64,000 bases of DNA from Alphaproteobacteria bacterium (GTDB taxonomy: Bacteria > Pseudomonadota > Alphaproteobacteria > Rhizobiales > Methyloligellaceae): contig VGDX01000006.1 in assembly GCA_016869535.1 (NCBI GenBank), positions 62,001 to 126,000 on the forward strand, given 5' to 3'. Below are positions 9,542 through 19,393 of the stretch, one piece after another (positions within the stretch are counted from its first letter, which is position 1; each line of letters starts with the position of its first letter). The notes beneath the pieces are model-generated. The model did no database searches and was not told the origin of the DNA. It was given only the letters and a program-made list of their open reading frames with translations. The position numbers and the translations under genes are program-made.

Positions 9542-11350
9542 ATGGCGACCGCCCTGCGGGTTTTGCGACCGCTCGCCCGTGAGCGACACGCTTTCGTCGT
9601 ACGGCCTATGAACAAGATCGACCTGGAAGGCACTTTCGCGCCCGTTAAGCGGCGCGAGCCGAGCTTCGCCGAACTCTTCACCCCGAAGCTCGTCACCATC
9701 CTGCGGGAAGGCTACAGCTTCAAGGACTTCCAGGCCGACGCGGTGGCGGGCCTCACCGTCGCCATCGTGGCGCTCCCGCTCTCCATGGCCATCGCCATCG
9801 CCTCCGGCGTCGGACCCGAGCGCGGACTCTATACAGCGATCATCGGCGGCTTTCTTGTCTCGGTACTAGGTGGCAGCCGCTTTCAGATCGGCGGACCGGC
9901 CGGGGCCTTCATCGTGCTCGTCGCGGCCATCGTCGAGCGACATGGCTATGACGGGCTCGCACTCGCCACGCTGATGGCAGGCATCATCATGATGACGGTC
10001 GGCTTCCTGCGGCTCGGCACCTATGTGAAATACATCCCATTCCCGGTCACGGTCGGCTTCACCGCCGGTATTGCGGTGGTGATCTTCGCGAGCCAGCTGA
10101 AAGAGCTACTCGGCCTCACTCTGCCAAGTGAGCCTGCGGCCTTCTTGCCCAAGATCGAAGCGCTATGGGGGGCGCTCCCCACCTTCAATCCTGCCGCACT
10201 GGCGATCGGAGTCCTCACGCTTCTCGTTATCATGGGCTTGCGCAAATGGCGTCCCGGCTGGCCGGCATTTCTGTTGGCAATTACCGTGGCGGCGCTGGTG
10301 ACCAAAGGGCTTGCGCTCGAGATCGACACCATCTCATCACGTTTCGGCGGATTGCCGCATAGCCTGCCGGAACCAGGATTGCCCTCGATCAGCTTTGCCA
10401 AGTTCGCCGCGGTTCTTCCCGATGCTCTGGCGATTGCGCTGCTTGGCGCCATCGAGTCGCTGCTTTCGGCGGTAGTGGCTGACGGCATGTCCGGGCGTCG
10501 CCATCGCTCAAATTGCGAGCTCGTGGCGCAAGGGGTCGCCAATATTGGTGCCACCGTGTTCGGCGGCATTCCCGTCACCGGCACGATCGCGCGTACCGCC
10601 ACCAATGTGCGTGCCGGTGCCAAGGGGCCGGTCTCCGGCATGCTGCATGCGCTCTATCTGCTCATCTTCATGCTGGTGGCGGCGCCGCTCGCCGGTTTCA
10701 TCCCGCTCGCCGCACTTGGTGCGGTGCTGACGGTTGTCGCGTGGAACATGGCGGAACGTGAAGATTTTGCCCTCTTGCTCGGCACGTCGCGGGGGGATCG
10801 GTTGGTGCTTCTGACCACGTTCCTGCTCACCGTATTCGTTGATCTGATGGCGGGCATCGGCGTCGGCGTAGTCCTCGCGGCTTTCATCTTTCTGCATCGC
10901 ATGGCCGAGAGCGTCGAGGTCGAGACCCACCGGCAGCTGATCGCCGAAGACGAGGCGGATGACTATGGCGGGAAGCGCGAAGCCTACGATCCGGCAGCCG
11001 CCTCCGATCGCGATGTGATGGTCTACCGCATCAGTGGCGCCTTCTTCTTCGGCGCCACGGCCGCGGTCAGTTCCGTGCTCGAGCGGATCGGACAACAGCC
11101 TCGCGTGCTGGTGCTCGACTTCTCAGACGTGCCGATGGTCGACAGCACGGCGGCGAGAGCGCTTGAGAATTTCGCGCATAAGCTTGCTCATGCCGGCACA
11201 CTGGTGTTCCTCGCCGGGACGACATCGCGGGTGCGCCGGTCGCTGCTGCGCGCAGGCCTCTACAAGCCGCTGGTCAGATACGCGAAATCGGCCGAGCAGG
11301 CGGTCGCCTTCGGTCGCACCGTGCTGGCCCAAGAACCTTCATCGCCATAG
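9542..11350 (+). CDS. SulP-family anion permease with STAS domain
   Basis: Predicted inner-membrane sulfate/bicarbonate-type transporter of 602 residues (580 if the ATG at 9608 is used). It has the SulP core with the family motif PLSMAIAIASGVGPERGLYTAI near residues 78-100 and about ten to twelve hydrophobic segments through residue 450. A cytoplasmic STAS domain (about 495-590) follows, with DFSDVPMVDSTAARAL. The substrate cannot be told from sequence. It starts downstream of the divergent tRNA-Pro; AGGGGC precedes the ATG at 9542. Confidence 0.88.
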   Translation: MATALRVLRPLARERHAFVVRPMNKIDLEGTFAPVKRREPSFAELFTPKLVTILREGYSFKDFQADAVAGLTVAIVALPLSMAIAIASGVGPERGLYTAIIGGFLVSVLGGSRFQIGGPAGAFIVLVAAIVERHGYDGLALATLMAGIIMMTVGFLRLGTYVKYIPFPVTVGFTAGIAVVIFASQLKELLGLTLPSEPAAFLPKIEALWGALPTFNPAALAIGVLTLLVIMGLRKWRPGWPAFLLAITVAALVTKGLALEIDTISSRFGGLPHSLPEPGLPSISFAKFAAVLPDALAIALLGAIESLLSAVVADGMSGRRHRSNCELVAQGVANIGATVFGGIPVTGTIARTATNVRAGAKGPVSGMLHALYLLIFMLVAAPLAGFIPLAALGAVLTVVAWNMAEREDFALLLGTSRGDRLVLLTTFLLTVFVDLMAGIGVGVVLAAFIFLHRMAESVEVETHRQLIAEDEADDYGGKREAYDPAAASDRDVMVYRISGAFFFGATAAVSSVLERIGQQPRVLVLDFSDVPMVDSTAARALENFAHKLAHAGTLVFLAGTTSRVRRSLLRAGLYKPLVRYAKSAEQAVAFGRTVLAQEPSSP

Positions 11351-11469
11351 CCATGGCTCAATGCATTGCCCCACAATGCCGATGCTGATAGGAGGGCATT
11401 CGCTCATCATATTAGTCTGCAGGTATATTCCCGAGGACGAAGGGCTGGGCGGTTCCTGCACGAGCGGAT

Positions 11470-11543
11470 TGGGGCGTGGCCAAGTGGTAAGGCAACGGGT
11501 TTTGGTCCCGTGATCCTAGGTTCGAATCCTAGCGCCCCAGCCA
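11470..11543 (+). tRNA. tRNA-Gln (TTG)
   Basis: Complete cloverleaf: acceptor TGGGGCG/CGCCCCA, discriminator G and encoded CCA. The anticodon stem ACGGG/CCCGT encloses loop TTTTGGT with anticodon TTG, and the T-arm carries GGTTCGAATCC. 74 nt long. A decayed gene zone begins just downstream; I saw no duplicated tRNA 3' end that would mark an integrated element. Confidence 0.97.
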
Positions 11544-11741
11544 GCCAGTCGCGGGTTTTCCGGCTCTCTTCTGACCTTTTCTAAACCACGCCGGAGAAGC
11601 CCGGAATTGCGCCACCAATTGGTGGTCTTTCGCTCCGATGTGATGCCAGAGAGTGTATCAGTACAAGAACGCCGCGTACTTCCACAGGTTTGTCTCTTCT
11701 CTTTGGGGGTCACACTTGCCGGGAAGCCGCTCCATAATCTT

Positions 11742-13004
11742 TCACTGATCAGGATTAGCCAAGGCCTCTATGGCTTTCTTGGTTCCTGCGCCGAACGAGC
11801 CATCGATCTTGCCGTCATAGCCTCCGGCCTGCTGCATGCGCTTTTGAAGTTCGCGCCGGAACTCCTTGTCCCAGGCGTCGGCGTTGGTCGTCATCTCTTT
11901 CACCGTGAAGGAATTATGGGCTTGGAGAGCTTTGAAGATCCAGTCCGCCGCCGCGCTCGCATTCTTTTCGGTCCCTAACCCGTCATTATAGGCGCGACCG
12001 AGTTGATACATGCTGTCCGAGTCACCAAGGTCGGCCGCCTTGCGATACCAGCGAAATGCCTCGGTCTCATCTTTGGAAACGCCGCGTCCATTGTCGTGCA
12101 TCCGGGCAAGACTGTACATCGCCCACGGGTTATTCAGATCGGCGGCCTCGCGGTACAGGCGGACGGCTTCATGGTCGTCGTTGAAGACGCCGCGTCCCTG
12201 TTCATACATAACGCCGAGCGCGGTGAGGGCATTTGAATTGCCGTCGTCGGCGGCCTTGCGCATCCAGATGATGGCCTCGGCATCGTCATTAGGCACGCCC
12301 CGTCCGTCCAGATACATCTTGCCGAGTTGGTACATGGCGTTCGGGTCGCCCTGATCGGCGGCCTTGCGATAAAGGCGCGACGCCTCCAACTCATCCTTCG
12401 GAACGCCGGCGCCTATTTCGTACATCAGAGCGAACGAGGTGATGGCGTTGACGCTGTTTTTGTCGGCGCCCCGGCGATACCAATTGACGGCCTCCGCTGC
12501 ATCCTTGGAAACACCTCGGCCAGCCGCATACAGTGTCCCAAGCCTATACGCTGCCTCCGCCTGAGCTTGATCGGCCGCCTTGCGATACCATCGTGCGGCC
12601 TCCTCGTCGTTCTTCGCTGTTCCCGCGCCGTTCTCGATAAGCCAGCCGAGGCTGAACGCGGCATCGGCATCGCCCTTATCGGCCCGCTCGCGCAACCGGT
12701 CAGAAAGTTCCGTGAAGCTTTCGGCGGGACGCCGCATTGCCACGCTCACTTCGGTCCCGGGCGTCATAGCCCCGACTCTTTGCGGCAACTGCCACATTTT
12801 TTCGATGTCCTGACCGTCCAGCGCAACGACGATGTCGAGCGCTCTGATTCCGGCCGATTGGCCGGGACTGTTCGGCACCACCTCCGTAACGAACGCGCCC
12901 TTCGCATCGGCGAGACCCAGTCCATTGGCCAAGGGCGCAGGAACCGCCGCTATCCTCACGCCAAGCATCGCCCGCCTGGTGTCAGGAATCTCGCCGAGTC
13001 TCAC
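11742..13004 (-). pseudogene. 5'-truncated PDZ / Sel1-repeat protein
   Basis: The frame has 420 codons from a GTG. It contains a PDZ domain (about 15-90, with PNSPGQSAGIRALDIVVALDG), then about seven Sel1-type TPR repeats (about 105-360, WYRKAADQ..A.YRLG..Y..GRGV) and a C-terminal peptidoglycan-binding-like segment (GGYDGKIDGSFGAGTKKAIEAL). The homologous reading continues upstream of the GTG (TITIRVRLGEIPDT) until an in-frame stop near 13037, where it meets a fragment of a different gene. No signal peptide remains. It probably descends from a longer secreted HtrA-like/Sel1 protein; a shorter product could still be made. Confidence 0.65.
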
Positions 13005-13033
13005 GCGTATAGTGATGGTGTCTGACGGTGTTC

Positions 13034-13407
13034 AACCGATCGTCAACCGTCTTCCAGCTTGGAACCAAGTCGATATTGACCGGCTGCACCTTCTTGCCGG
13101 CGACCAGGCGCAGCGAGGCGTCGCCCGAGGCGGTGACGAGATCGAAGCCGCCCTGATTCATGAGCGTGACCATCTCGTCGGACGTCGCTGCCGTCTTGAC
13201 GTTGACCTGGCAGCCCGTCGCTTTCTCGAAATCGGTCACCCAGTCATAGGCCTTGTCGGTGTCGCCCCGCTCGATATAGCCGGGCCAGGCGACGATATCG
13301 ACTTGACCTTCGCCTTCGCCGATCGCCGTCGGCATCTCGGCAAGCGCTGGAGCGCCCAGGAAAAACACGGTCAGAGCAGCGGCGGAGATACTTCTTGCGG
13401 GCATCAT
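13034..13407 (-). pseudogene. Truncated polyamine-type ABC substrate-binding protein (PotD/YdcS-like)
   Basis: Only the first ~125 residues of a periplasmic polyamine-binding protein remain. There is a clear signal peptide (ISAAALTVFFLGAPALA) and the lobe start VDIVAWPGYIERG...WVTDFEKATGCQV, ending at VPSWKTVDDRL. The frame then runs into unrelated codons and stops inside the PDZ/Sel1 gene. The normal family length is about 350-380. The ATG at 13407 has a good RBS (GGGAGG), so the 5' end is intact. A YdcW-like dehydrogenase 1.3 kb away suggests this is what remains of a ydcSTUV-ydcW-like locus. Confidence 0.7.
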
Positions 13408-13567
13408 TTTTGCCTCCCAAAACGAGACACGAGCAGACTTAAGGTTTCGGAATCTCGGGCCCCGGAAACCCTCTGTTAAGGCCAGAGGGAATGTTATTAG
13501 AGGAGAGGGTTTAGCGCCATAGGGAAAGATTCGCACCTTCCCGTGACGGGGCGCAGCAGCTGGTTCT

Positions 13568-13768
13568 TGCACCTGGAACCTCAAGGATAGCGACAAGATC
13601 TACAACACCACCGAGGAAGGGTCCCACCTCAAGGAATCCGTAATAAAAATTATGGGCGGGACCGGCAAATTTGAGGGTGCCAGCGGCGGTGACACTTACT
13701 CGTGCGAAACGCTAACGCCCGACACGCTCTGCGGCGGTGGATTCAAAGGCCAGCTGATATTGCCATGA
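13568..13768 (+). pseudogene. 5'-truncated relic of the small secreted protein at 37122-37598
   Basis: Read from 13568 the frame gives a 66-residue stretch that parallels the C-terminal half of the 158-residue protein at 37122. Shared blocks are EEGSHLKES, GGTGKFEGASGG and DTLCGGGFKGQLILP followed by a stop. An in-frame stop at 13544-13546 and the lack of a signal peptide or start show that the 5' half is lost. It lies next to the truncated binding-protein gene. Confidence 0.7.
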
Positions 13769-13981
13769 GGTAAAAGCCTGCTCATGTCCGCTTTGGGTCA
13801 GAAGCCAAAAGAAGTCTCGTACTCAATGGGTTTAGAGCAGCAGGAGAGGGGGATTCGGACCGAAATTCCCTGCATTTTCCCGGCTATCAGGGAATTTCGC
13901 AAACGAGACGAGTTCGCTGTAGTCTCCCAGCACAGCCAATTAGTCTCGGTAGTGGACGTGGTCGGACCGGTGGAGGGGTCA

Positions 13982-14545
13982 ATGGTCGTTAGCGCAAGCC
14001 AATCGCCTAAGCCCTCGTTACGTGAAAGAGCAGAGCGCGAGCTGAAAGAGCTGCTATGGATCACTGTTTATTTGTTTGTGGTGTTTAGTGCGCTTACTTT
14101 CTACAAATCCGCTATTCTGGAAGCTCACGGTATCCGTTGGCTGCCTTGGGGATTCGCTCTGATCAAGGCCGTGGTCCTCGCTAAGTTTATTTTGATTGGC
14201 CGCGCACTCCATCTCGACGCGGGTCACCGGACGAAGCCTCTCATCTGGCAGATCGTTCACAACTCGATCGCATTCCTCATTCTGGTCGCCGGGTTCACGG
14301 TCATCGAAGAGACGGTTGTTGGATACATTCACGGCAAGACATTCTGGGACTCGATGGCAGAGATTGGCGGCGGCACGACGGAGGAGTTGATAGCCACTGC
14401 TATCATCATGTTCCTGGTCTTCGTTCCGCTGTTTGCCTATCTTGCGCTCTGCGAGGTGATGGGTGATAGAGCCTTGTTTCGTACTCTCTTTGAGGAACGA
14501 CTTCAGTTCGACGTTGTGCGGCGGCCGCAGCAAGAAACGAAATAG
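13982..14545 (+). CDS. Hypothetical four-helix membrane protein
   Basis: About 187 residues with four hydrophobic segments: LLWITVYLFVVFSALTFY, WGFALIKAVVLAKFILIG, SIAFLILVAGFTVIEETVV and IATAIIMFLVFVPLFAYLAL. A conserved-looking polar loop KTFWDSMAEIGGG separates the last two. I do not recognise the family. The frame is open from 13784, but the extra 66 codons begin with MSALGQK, a phrase that in related genomes comes from a dispersed intergenic repeat. The ATG at 13982 is therefore preferred. It sits alone between relics. Confidence 0.6.
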   Translation: MVVSASQSPKPSLRERAERELKELLWITVYLFVVFSALTFYKSAILEAHGIRWLPWGFALIKAVVLAKFILIGRALHLDAGHRTKPLIWQIVHNSIAFLILVAGFTVIEETVVGYIHGKTFWDSMAEIGGGTTEELIATAIIMFLVFVPLFAYLALCEVMGDRALFRTLFEERLQFDVVRRPQQETK

Positions 14546-14743
14546 GCTCGAACGCCGTGTCGTGACGCAACGTGTATGTGGGTCAAAAACACTGCAATTC
14601 GTTCGCCAGTGATGTCAGCTTAGTGCCAGAAGCGGACCTAGTCCCAACCCACTCGGCGAGGAGATGTTGCCGGCGAAGGTTTCTGGGCAACGTCATCGTC
14701 AGACGATCGCCAAGACCTCGCTGATGCCGCAGGCGATCTGGCT

Positions 14744-16171
14744 TTAAAGCTTCACCATGACGTGGCGGACAACTGTGTAGTCCTCAAGCGCGTACATCGA
14801 CAGGTCCTTGCCGTAGCCCGACATTTTTAACCCGCCATGCGGCATCTCATTGGTCAGCATGAAATGGGTGTTTACCCAGCAGGCGCCATATTGGAGCCGT
14901 GCGGCTGTCGCCATGCCCTTGCCGAGGTCGGAAGTCCAAACCGATGACGCGAGTCCATAGTCAGAGTCGTTGGCCCACTCCACCGCCTGATCGATGTCGT
15001 CGAAGCACGTGATCGAGACGACCGGGCCGAACACTTCCTTTCGCACGATCTCGTCGTCTTGCTTGGCTCCCGCGACTACGGTGGGCTCGAAAAAGAAGCC
15101 TTTGCCGGCAGGCGGCTTTCCCCCGGCGGTGACGGAGATGTGCTTCTGCCCAGCGGCGCGCTCGACGAAACCATGCACGCGCTTCCTCTGATTGGCCGAG
15201 ATGAGAGGTCCAATATCGTTCTCGTCGTCGTTGGGTCGGTTGTACTTTAGGTCCTTGGCGGCGCTCGACAGATCCGCAACAAGGTTCTCGTAGATCTTTT
15301 TGCCGGCATAGATGCGGCAAGCAGCCGTGCAGTCCTGGCCTGCATTGTAGTAGCCGAAGGCCTTCAGCCCCTCAACCACGGCGCTTAGATCGGCGTCGTC
15401 GAAGACGATCACGGGCGCTTTACCGCCCAGCTCGAGATGTGTGCGCTTGATTGTAGCCGCGGCGGCTTGCAGCACCTTCTGCCCAGTCGGAATGCTGCCC
15501 GTGAGCGACAGCATAGCAACCTTCGGGTGGTTGATCAGCGCCTGACCGGTGGTCTGCCCGCCGCCGGCGATCACATTCACCACGCCTTCGGGGAAGATGC
15601 CGGCAATTACCTTGCCGAGCTTTAACGTCGTGAGCGGCGTCAGCTCCGATGGCTTGAGCACGATGGTATTGCCGCCCGCGAGCGCCGGAGCGAGCTTCCA
15701 GGCAGCCATCATCAGCGGGTAGTTCCAAGGCGCGATCGAGCCCACTACGCCGATCGGATCGCGGCGAATCATCGAGGTTAGGCCCGGCAGATATTCGCCG
15801 GCTACGGTGCCATGCATGTTGCGCACGGCGCCGGCAAAGAAGCGGAAGCAGTCCGATACCGCAGGCATCTCGTCTTCCAACATGCGAATCCGCGGCTTGC
15901 CGCAATTGAGCGCCTCCAAAGTGGCGAAGGCTTCCCTCTCGGCGTCTATGGCATCGGCAAGCTTCAAGAGCAGTCCGGAACGCTCGGCCGGCGTGGTGCG
16001 CGACCAACTCTTGAAGGCATTAGCTGCCGCTTCCACCGCGGCGTCGACCTGCGCAGGGGATGCGTCGGGCAGGCTGACGATTGTCGACTCGGTCTTTGGG
16101 TTGATCACAGCCTCGGGCGCATCCTTGCCCGACACAAACTGCGAACCGATCAACATTTCCGTGTCGAGCAT
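14744..16171 (-). CDS. patD: Gamma-aminobutyraldehyde dehydrogenase (YdcW/PatD-like)
   Basis: NAD-dependent aldehyde dehydrogenase of 475 residues, predicted to oxidise 4-aminobutanal (from putrescine transamination) to GABA. The general base is Glu247 in LELGG and the catalytic residue is Cys281 in NAGQDC. The C-terminus reads [26 protein letters not shown], typical of YdcW. The ATG at 16171 has GGAGAG upstream; the longer open frame to 16282 lacks homology. It could act after the putrescine aminotransferase at 20342. A relic of the same C-terminus lies at 39502-39561. Confidence 0.87.
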   Translation of the reverse strand: MLDTEMLIGSQFVSGKDAPEAVINPKTESTIVSLPDASPAQVDAAVEAAANAFKSWSRTTPAERSGLLLKLADAIDAEREAFATLEALNCGKPRIRMLEDEMPAVSDCFRFFAGAVRNMHGTVAGEYLPGLTSMIRRDPIGVVGSIAPWNYPLMMAAWKLAPALAGGNTIVLKPSELTPLTTLKLGKVIAGIFPEGVVNVIAGGGQTTGQALINHPKVAMLSLTGSIPTGQKVLQAAAATIKRTHLELGGKAPVIVFDDADLSAVVEGLKAFGYYNAGQDCTAACRIYAGKKIYENLVADLSSAAKDLKYNRPNDDENDIGPLISANQRKRVHGFVERAAGQKHISVTAGGKPPAGKGFFFEPTVVAGAKQDDEIVRKEVFGPVVSITCFDDIDQAVEWANDSDYGLASSVWTSDLGKGMATAARLQYGACWVNTHFMLTNEMPHGGLKMSGYGKDLSMYALEDYTVVRHVMVKL

Positions 16172-16517
16172 GGACCTCTCCACTTGTCTAAGCTGATTGC
16201 TGGCAACGGCGATATGTTCAGCCTCAGATAATAGGCGATTAGGATTGATCGGCGAAGCGATGATGAACGAAGAGGGAACCACATTGTAGGCGGGGGCCCT
16301 CTTGAGTCAGTCGTTGACGGTGTTCTGCGGACAGCCGCAATAACCTTCGACTCAGACGTGACGATCGCGGCATCACCGTGGGGAATCCGCAAACGCCTTT
16401 GTAAAACAAGTGCGTGAAATGACCAGGAACCCCTCGCATGGCTGATCGGACCCGGCCTCGGGGCTTCGCGGATTGAGTACTATTGACGCGGCAATCTGCG
16501 GTGGTCATAGTTCTGGG
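16172..16517. promoter_or_regulatory. Divergent intergenic region between patD and the APC permease gene
   Basis: No gene was recognised in these ~350 bp. The stretch must hold the promoters of both divergent genes. A short inverted repeat TTGT-AAA-ACAA lies at 16399-16409. No confident -35/-10 pair was identified. Confidence 0.35.
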
Positions 16518-18086
16518 GTGGAAGCGACGGCGCCCATAGACATGCGTGGATCAGAGGGTAAAGGCCTCGCAGCGGGAACGCTCGGCCTCTGGGGATCGAC
16601 GGTCATCGGGCTTGCCTCGACCGCTCCCGTCTACTCGCTGGCGGCCACACTGGGCTTCGTGGTGCTCGCCGTCGGCGCCCAGGCCCCCATCGCGTTCGTC
16701 ATCGCATTCGTGCCTATGCTGTTCATCGCCTTCGCCTACCGCGAGCTGAACAACGAGGTACCCGACTGCGGGACGACGTTCACGTGGGCGACCAAGGCGT
16801 TCGGCCCGTGGGTGGGGTGGATGGGCGGCTGGGGCGTGGCGATAGCCGGCATAGTCGTGCTCGCCAATCTCGCGCAGATTGCCGGCATCTATTTCTGGGC
16901 TCTCATCGACGGGATCGTGGTCAGCCCCGAAGACGCGCTGCTTGCGGAAAACGTGCCGCTCGTGACGGCGACGGGCGTTGTCTTCATCGCCCTCATGACC
17001 TGGGTCAGTTGGCGCGGCATCGAGATCGGCGAGCGCATCCAGAACGTACTTCTTTCGATCCAGTACCTTGCTCTCGCGATCTTCGTCATCGCGGCGCTCT
17101 GGCAGTTCTTCGCCGGTACGGCCCCGGATCCTACGCCCTTCGACTGGTCGTGGTTCAACCCGTTCGCATTTACGGACTGGAGCGGATTCATCGAGGCGGT
17201 GCTTCTCGCCCTGTTCATCTACTGGGGCTGGGACACGTGTCTCGCCCTCAACGAGGAGACGAAGGACCCCAAGCACATCCCCGGCCGCGCGGCACTGCTG
17301 ACGACGGTCATCCTGCTCGTCACCTATGTGAGTGTGACAGTCGCCGCGATGATGTATGCGGGCCTCGGCGACACAGAAACGGGCCTGGGCAACGAGGCGC
17401 ATGCCGACGATTTCTTCCTGGCCGTCAAGGACGGGCTGCTCGGTCCCCTCGCCTGGCTGCTCGTGGTCGCCGTCATGATCTCCGCCATCTCTTCGACGCA
17501 GACGACGATTCTGCCGACAGCGCGGGGAACCCTGTCGATGGCTGCATACAAGGCGCTGCCCAAGCGGTTCTCGACCGTGCATCCCGTCTACAAGACACCC
17601 TCGTTCTCGACTATCGCCATGGGTGTTGTGGCGATCATCTACTACGTCGGGATGACATTCATCAGCGAAAACATCCTGAAGGATTCGATTCTCTCACTCG
17701 GTCTCGCGATCGCGTTCTACTATGCCATCACGGGATACGCGTGTGTCGGGTACTACTACCGTGAGCTGTTCACGTCAGGGAGGAACTTCCTGTACAAGTT
17801 CCTGCTCCCGTTGCTTGGCGCACTCATGCTCACATACGCATTCGTGCAGTCCGCGATAGACATGTCCGCCGAGGACTACGGCGACACGTCGCTGTGGGGC
17901 ATTGGCGGCACGTTCTTGCTCGGCATCGGATCGCTCGCGATAGGCGTCGTGCTCATGCTCATCTGGTTCGCCTTCCCACGTTCGAAGCCGTTCTTCCGCG
18001 GCGAGAGCCTCAACCGCGAGACGCCCGTCCTCGTCCCCGAGGACCCTGCGGACTACATCCGCTCGGTCGATGGCGGTCTCGCCTGA
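16518..18086 (+). CDS. APC-superfamily amino acid/polyamine permease
   Basis: Inner-membrane secondary transporter with about twelve hydrophobic segments. The N-terminal APC signature is AGTLGLWGSTVIGLASTAP, followed by YRELNNEVPDCGTTFTWATKAFGPWVGWM and FIYWGWDTCLALNEETKDP. The start is uncertain: the frame opens with TTG at 16473, GTG 16518 gives a normal-looking N-terminus and ATG 16542 is also possible. The substrate is inferred from the polyamine/amino acid context. Wording and codon choice resemble actinobacterial homologues. It probably forms an operon with the dehydrogenase gene 42 bp downstream. Confidence 0.82.
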   Translation: MEATAPIDMRGSEGKGLAAGTLGLWGSTVIGLASTAPVYSLAATLGFVVLAVGAQAPIAFVIAFVPMLFIAFAYRELNNEVPDCGTTFTWATKAFGPWVGWMGGWGVAIAGIVVLANLAQIAGIYFWALIDGIVVSPEDALLAENVPLVTATGVVFIALMTWVSWRGIEIGERIQNVLLSIQYLALAIFVIAALWQFFAGTAPDPTPFDWSWFNPFAFTDWSGFIEAVLLALFIYWGWDTCLALNEETKDPKHIPGRAALLTTVILLVTYVSVTVAAMMYAGLGDTETGLGNEAHADDFFLAVKDGLLGPLAWLLVVAVMISAISSTQTTILPTARGTLSMAAYKALPKRFSTVHPVYKTPSFSTIAMGVVAIIYYVGMTFISENILKDSILSLGLAIAFYYAITGYACVGYYYRELFTSGRNFLYKFLLPLLGALMLTYAFVQSAIDMSAEDYGDTSLWGIGGTFLLGIGSLAIGVVLMLIWFAFPRSKPFFRGESLNRETPVLVPEDPADYIRSVDGGLA

Positions 18087-18128
18087 CCTTGGGGCGAGTC
18101 AGATCCATCTCCTGACATGGAGCCCAGC

Positions 18129-19358
18129 ATGCGCATCCTCATTGTCGGCGTTGGGGCCGTCGGCTCTGCCGCGGCCCGGATCGCCATCCGTCGAGACTTC
18201 TTCGAGAAGCTCGTCCTCGCCGACTACGACCCGAGGCGCCCGCAGGCGATCGTGGACGAACTCGGCGACGCTCGCCTCGCCGCCGCCCAAGTGGACGCGT
18301 CGAGCGCCGAGTCCGTGGCATCCTTCATCCGCGAACACGGCGCGACGCATGTGCTAAATGCGGTTGACCCGCGTTTTGTCATGCCGATCTTCGATGGCTG
18401 TTTGGCGGCCGGTGCGACCTATCTCGACATGGCGATGAGCCTGTCGCATCCGCATCCGGAGCAGCCATACGCGCTCACCGGCGTCAAGCTTGGCGACGAC
18501 CAGTTCGCCAAGGAACAGGAGTGGAAGGATGCCGGATTGCTCGCGCTCGTCGGCATCGGGGTCGAGCCGGGGCTATCGGACATATTCGCGCGGTACGCGC
18601 AGGATGAGCTGTTCAGCGACATAGACGAGCTCGGCGTGCGCGACGGTTCGAACCTTGTTGTGCGGGGATACGACTTCGCCCCCGCGTTCTCGATCTGGGC
18701 GACAATCGAGGAGTGCCTCAATCCGCCGGTCATCTACGAGGAAGGTAAGGGTTGGTTCACGACGGCGCCGTTCTCGGAGCCTGAGGTGTTCGACTTCCCC
18801 GACGGGATCGGACCCGTCAAGTGCTTCAATGTGGAGCACGAGGAGGTGCTCCTCATGCCACGCTGGACAAACGCCAAGCGGGTCACGTTCAAGTTCGGGC
18901 TAAGCGACGAGTTCATCGAGGTGCTCCAAATACTGCATAAGCTCGGGCTCGACCGCGTCGACAAGGTCAACGTGAAGGGCGTCGAAGTCTCACCGCGCGA
19001 TGTCGTCGCGGCGGTTTTGCCCGACCCCGCGACGCTCGGCGACAGGATGACCGGCAAGACGTGCGCCGGCGTGTGGGTGACCGGTAAGGGCAAGGACGGG
19101 CAGCCGCGTTCGACATACCTGTACCACGTCGCCGACAACGAGGACACGATGCGAGAGTACAACTCGCAGGCGGTCGCCTGGCAGACGGCGATCAACCCTG
19201 TCGTGGCGCTCGAGCTTCTTGCCGCAGGGACGTGGTCGGGCACCGGGATCCTCGGACCTGAGGCCTTCGACGCCAAACCGTTCCTCGAGCTCCTCGCGGC
19301 TCCCGCCCCCGACGGCTACGGTTCGCCGTGGGGCATCGAGGAGAAGGGGGGTGGCTGA
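18129..19358 (+). CDS. Saccharopine dehydrogenase-like oxidoreductase
   Basis: Cytoplasmic NAD(P)-dependent enzyme of 409 residues with an N-terminal Rossmann motif (ILIVGVGAVGSAAA) and the catalytic-domain phrase VGIGVEPGLSDIFARYA. This fits the saccharopine/lysine-6-dehydrogenase-like family. Its substrate is probably an amino acid or polyamine-derived imine, but this is inference. The ATG at 18129 has GGAG 6 nt upstream; the alternative ATG at 18117 lacks one. Co-directional with the permease just upstream, suggesting uptake and catabolism of one compound. Like the permease it looks actinobacterial in style. Confidence 0.75.
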   Translation: MRILIVGVGAVGSAAARIAIRRDFFEKLVLADYDPRRPQAIVDELGDARLAAAQVDASSAESVASFIREHGATHVLNAVDPRFVMPIFDGCLAAGATYLDMAMSLSHPHPEQPYALTGVKLGDDQFAKEQEWKDAGLLALVGIGVEPGLSDIFARYAQDELFSDIDELGVRDGSNLVVRGYDFAPAFSIWATIEECLNPPVIYEEGKGWFTTAPFSEPEVFDFPDGIGPVKCFNVEHEEVLLMPRWTNAKRVTFKFGLSDEFIEVLQILHKLGLDRVDKVNVKGVEVSPRDVVAAVLPDPATLGDRMTGKTCAGVWVTGKGKDGQPRSTYLYHVADNEDTMREYNSQAVAWQTAINPVVALELLAAGTWSGTGILGPEAFDAKPFLELLAAPAPDGYGSPWGIEEKGGG

Positions 19359-19393
19359 AACTAATCGTCGGGCGAGGTCCGGCGGTCTAGCGG

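Noticed and set aside
11543..11741. Genomic island or phage attachment site at the 3' end of tRNA-Gln
   Set aside because: The decayed zone begins here, but no integrase, no duplicated tRNA end and no mobile genes were seen.
12000..12700. Tandem DNA repeat or CRISPR-like array
   Set aside because: The periodicity comes from Sel1/TPR repeats of about 36 codons in the protein. The DNA units are diverged and there are no spacers.
13784..13981. N-terminal 66-codon extension of the four-helix membrane protein
   Set aside because: The stretch starts with MSALGQK, a phrase that tends to arise from a dispersed intergenic repeat, and shows no domain. The ATG at 13982 is a better start.
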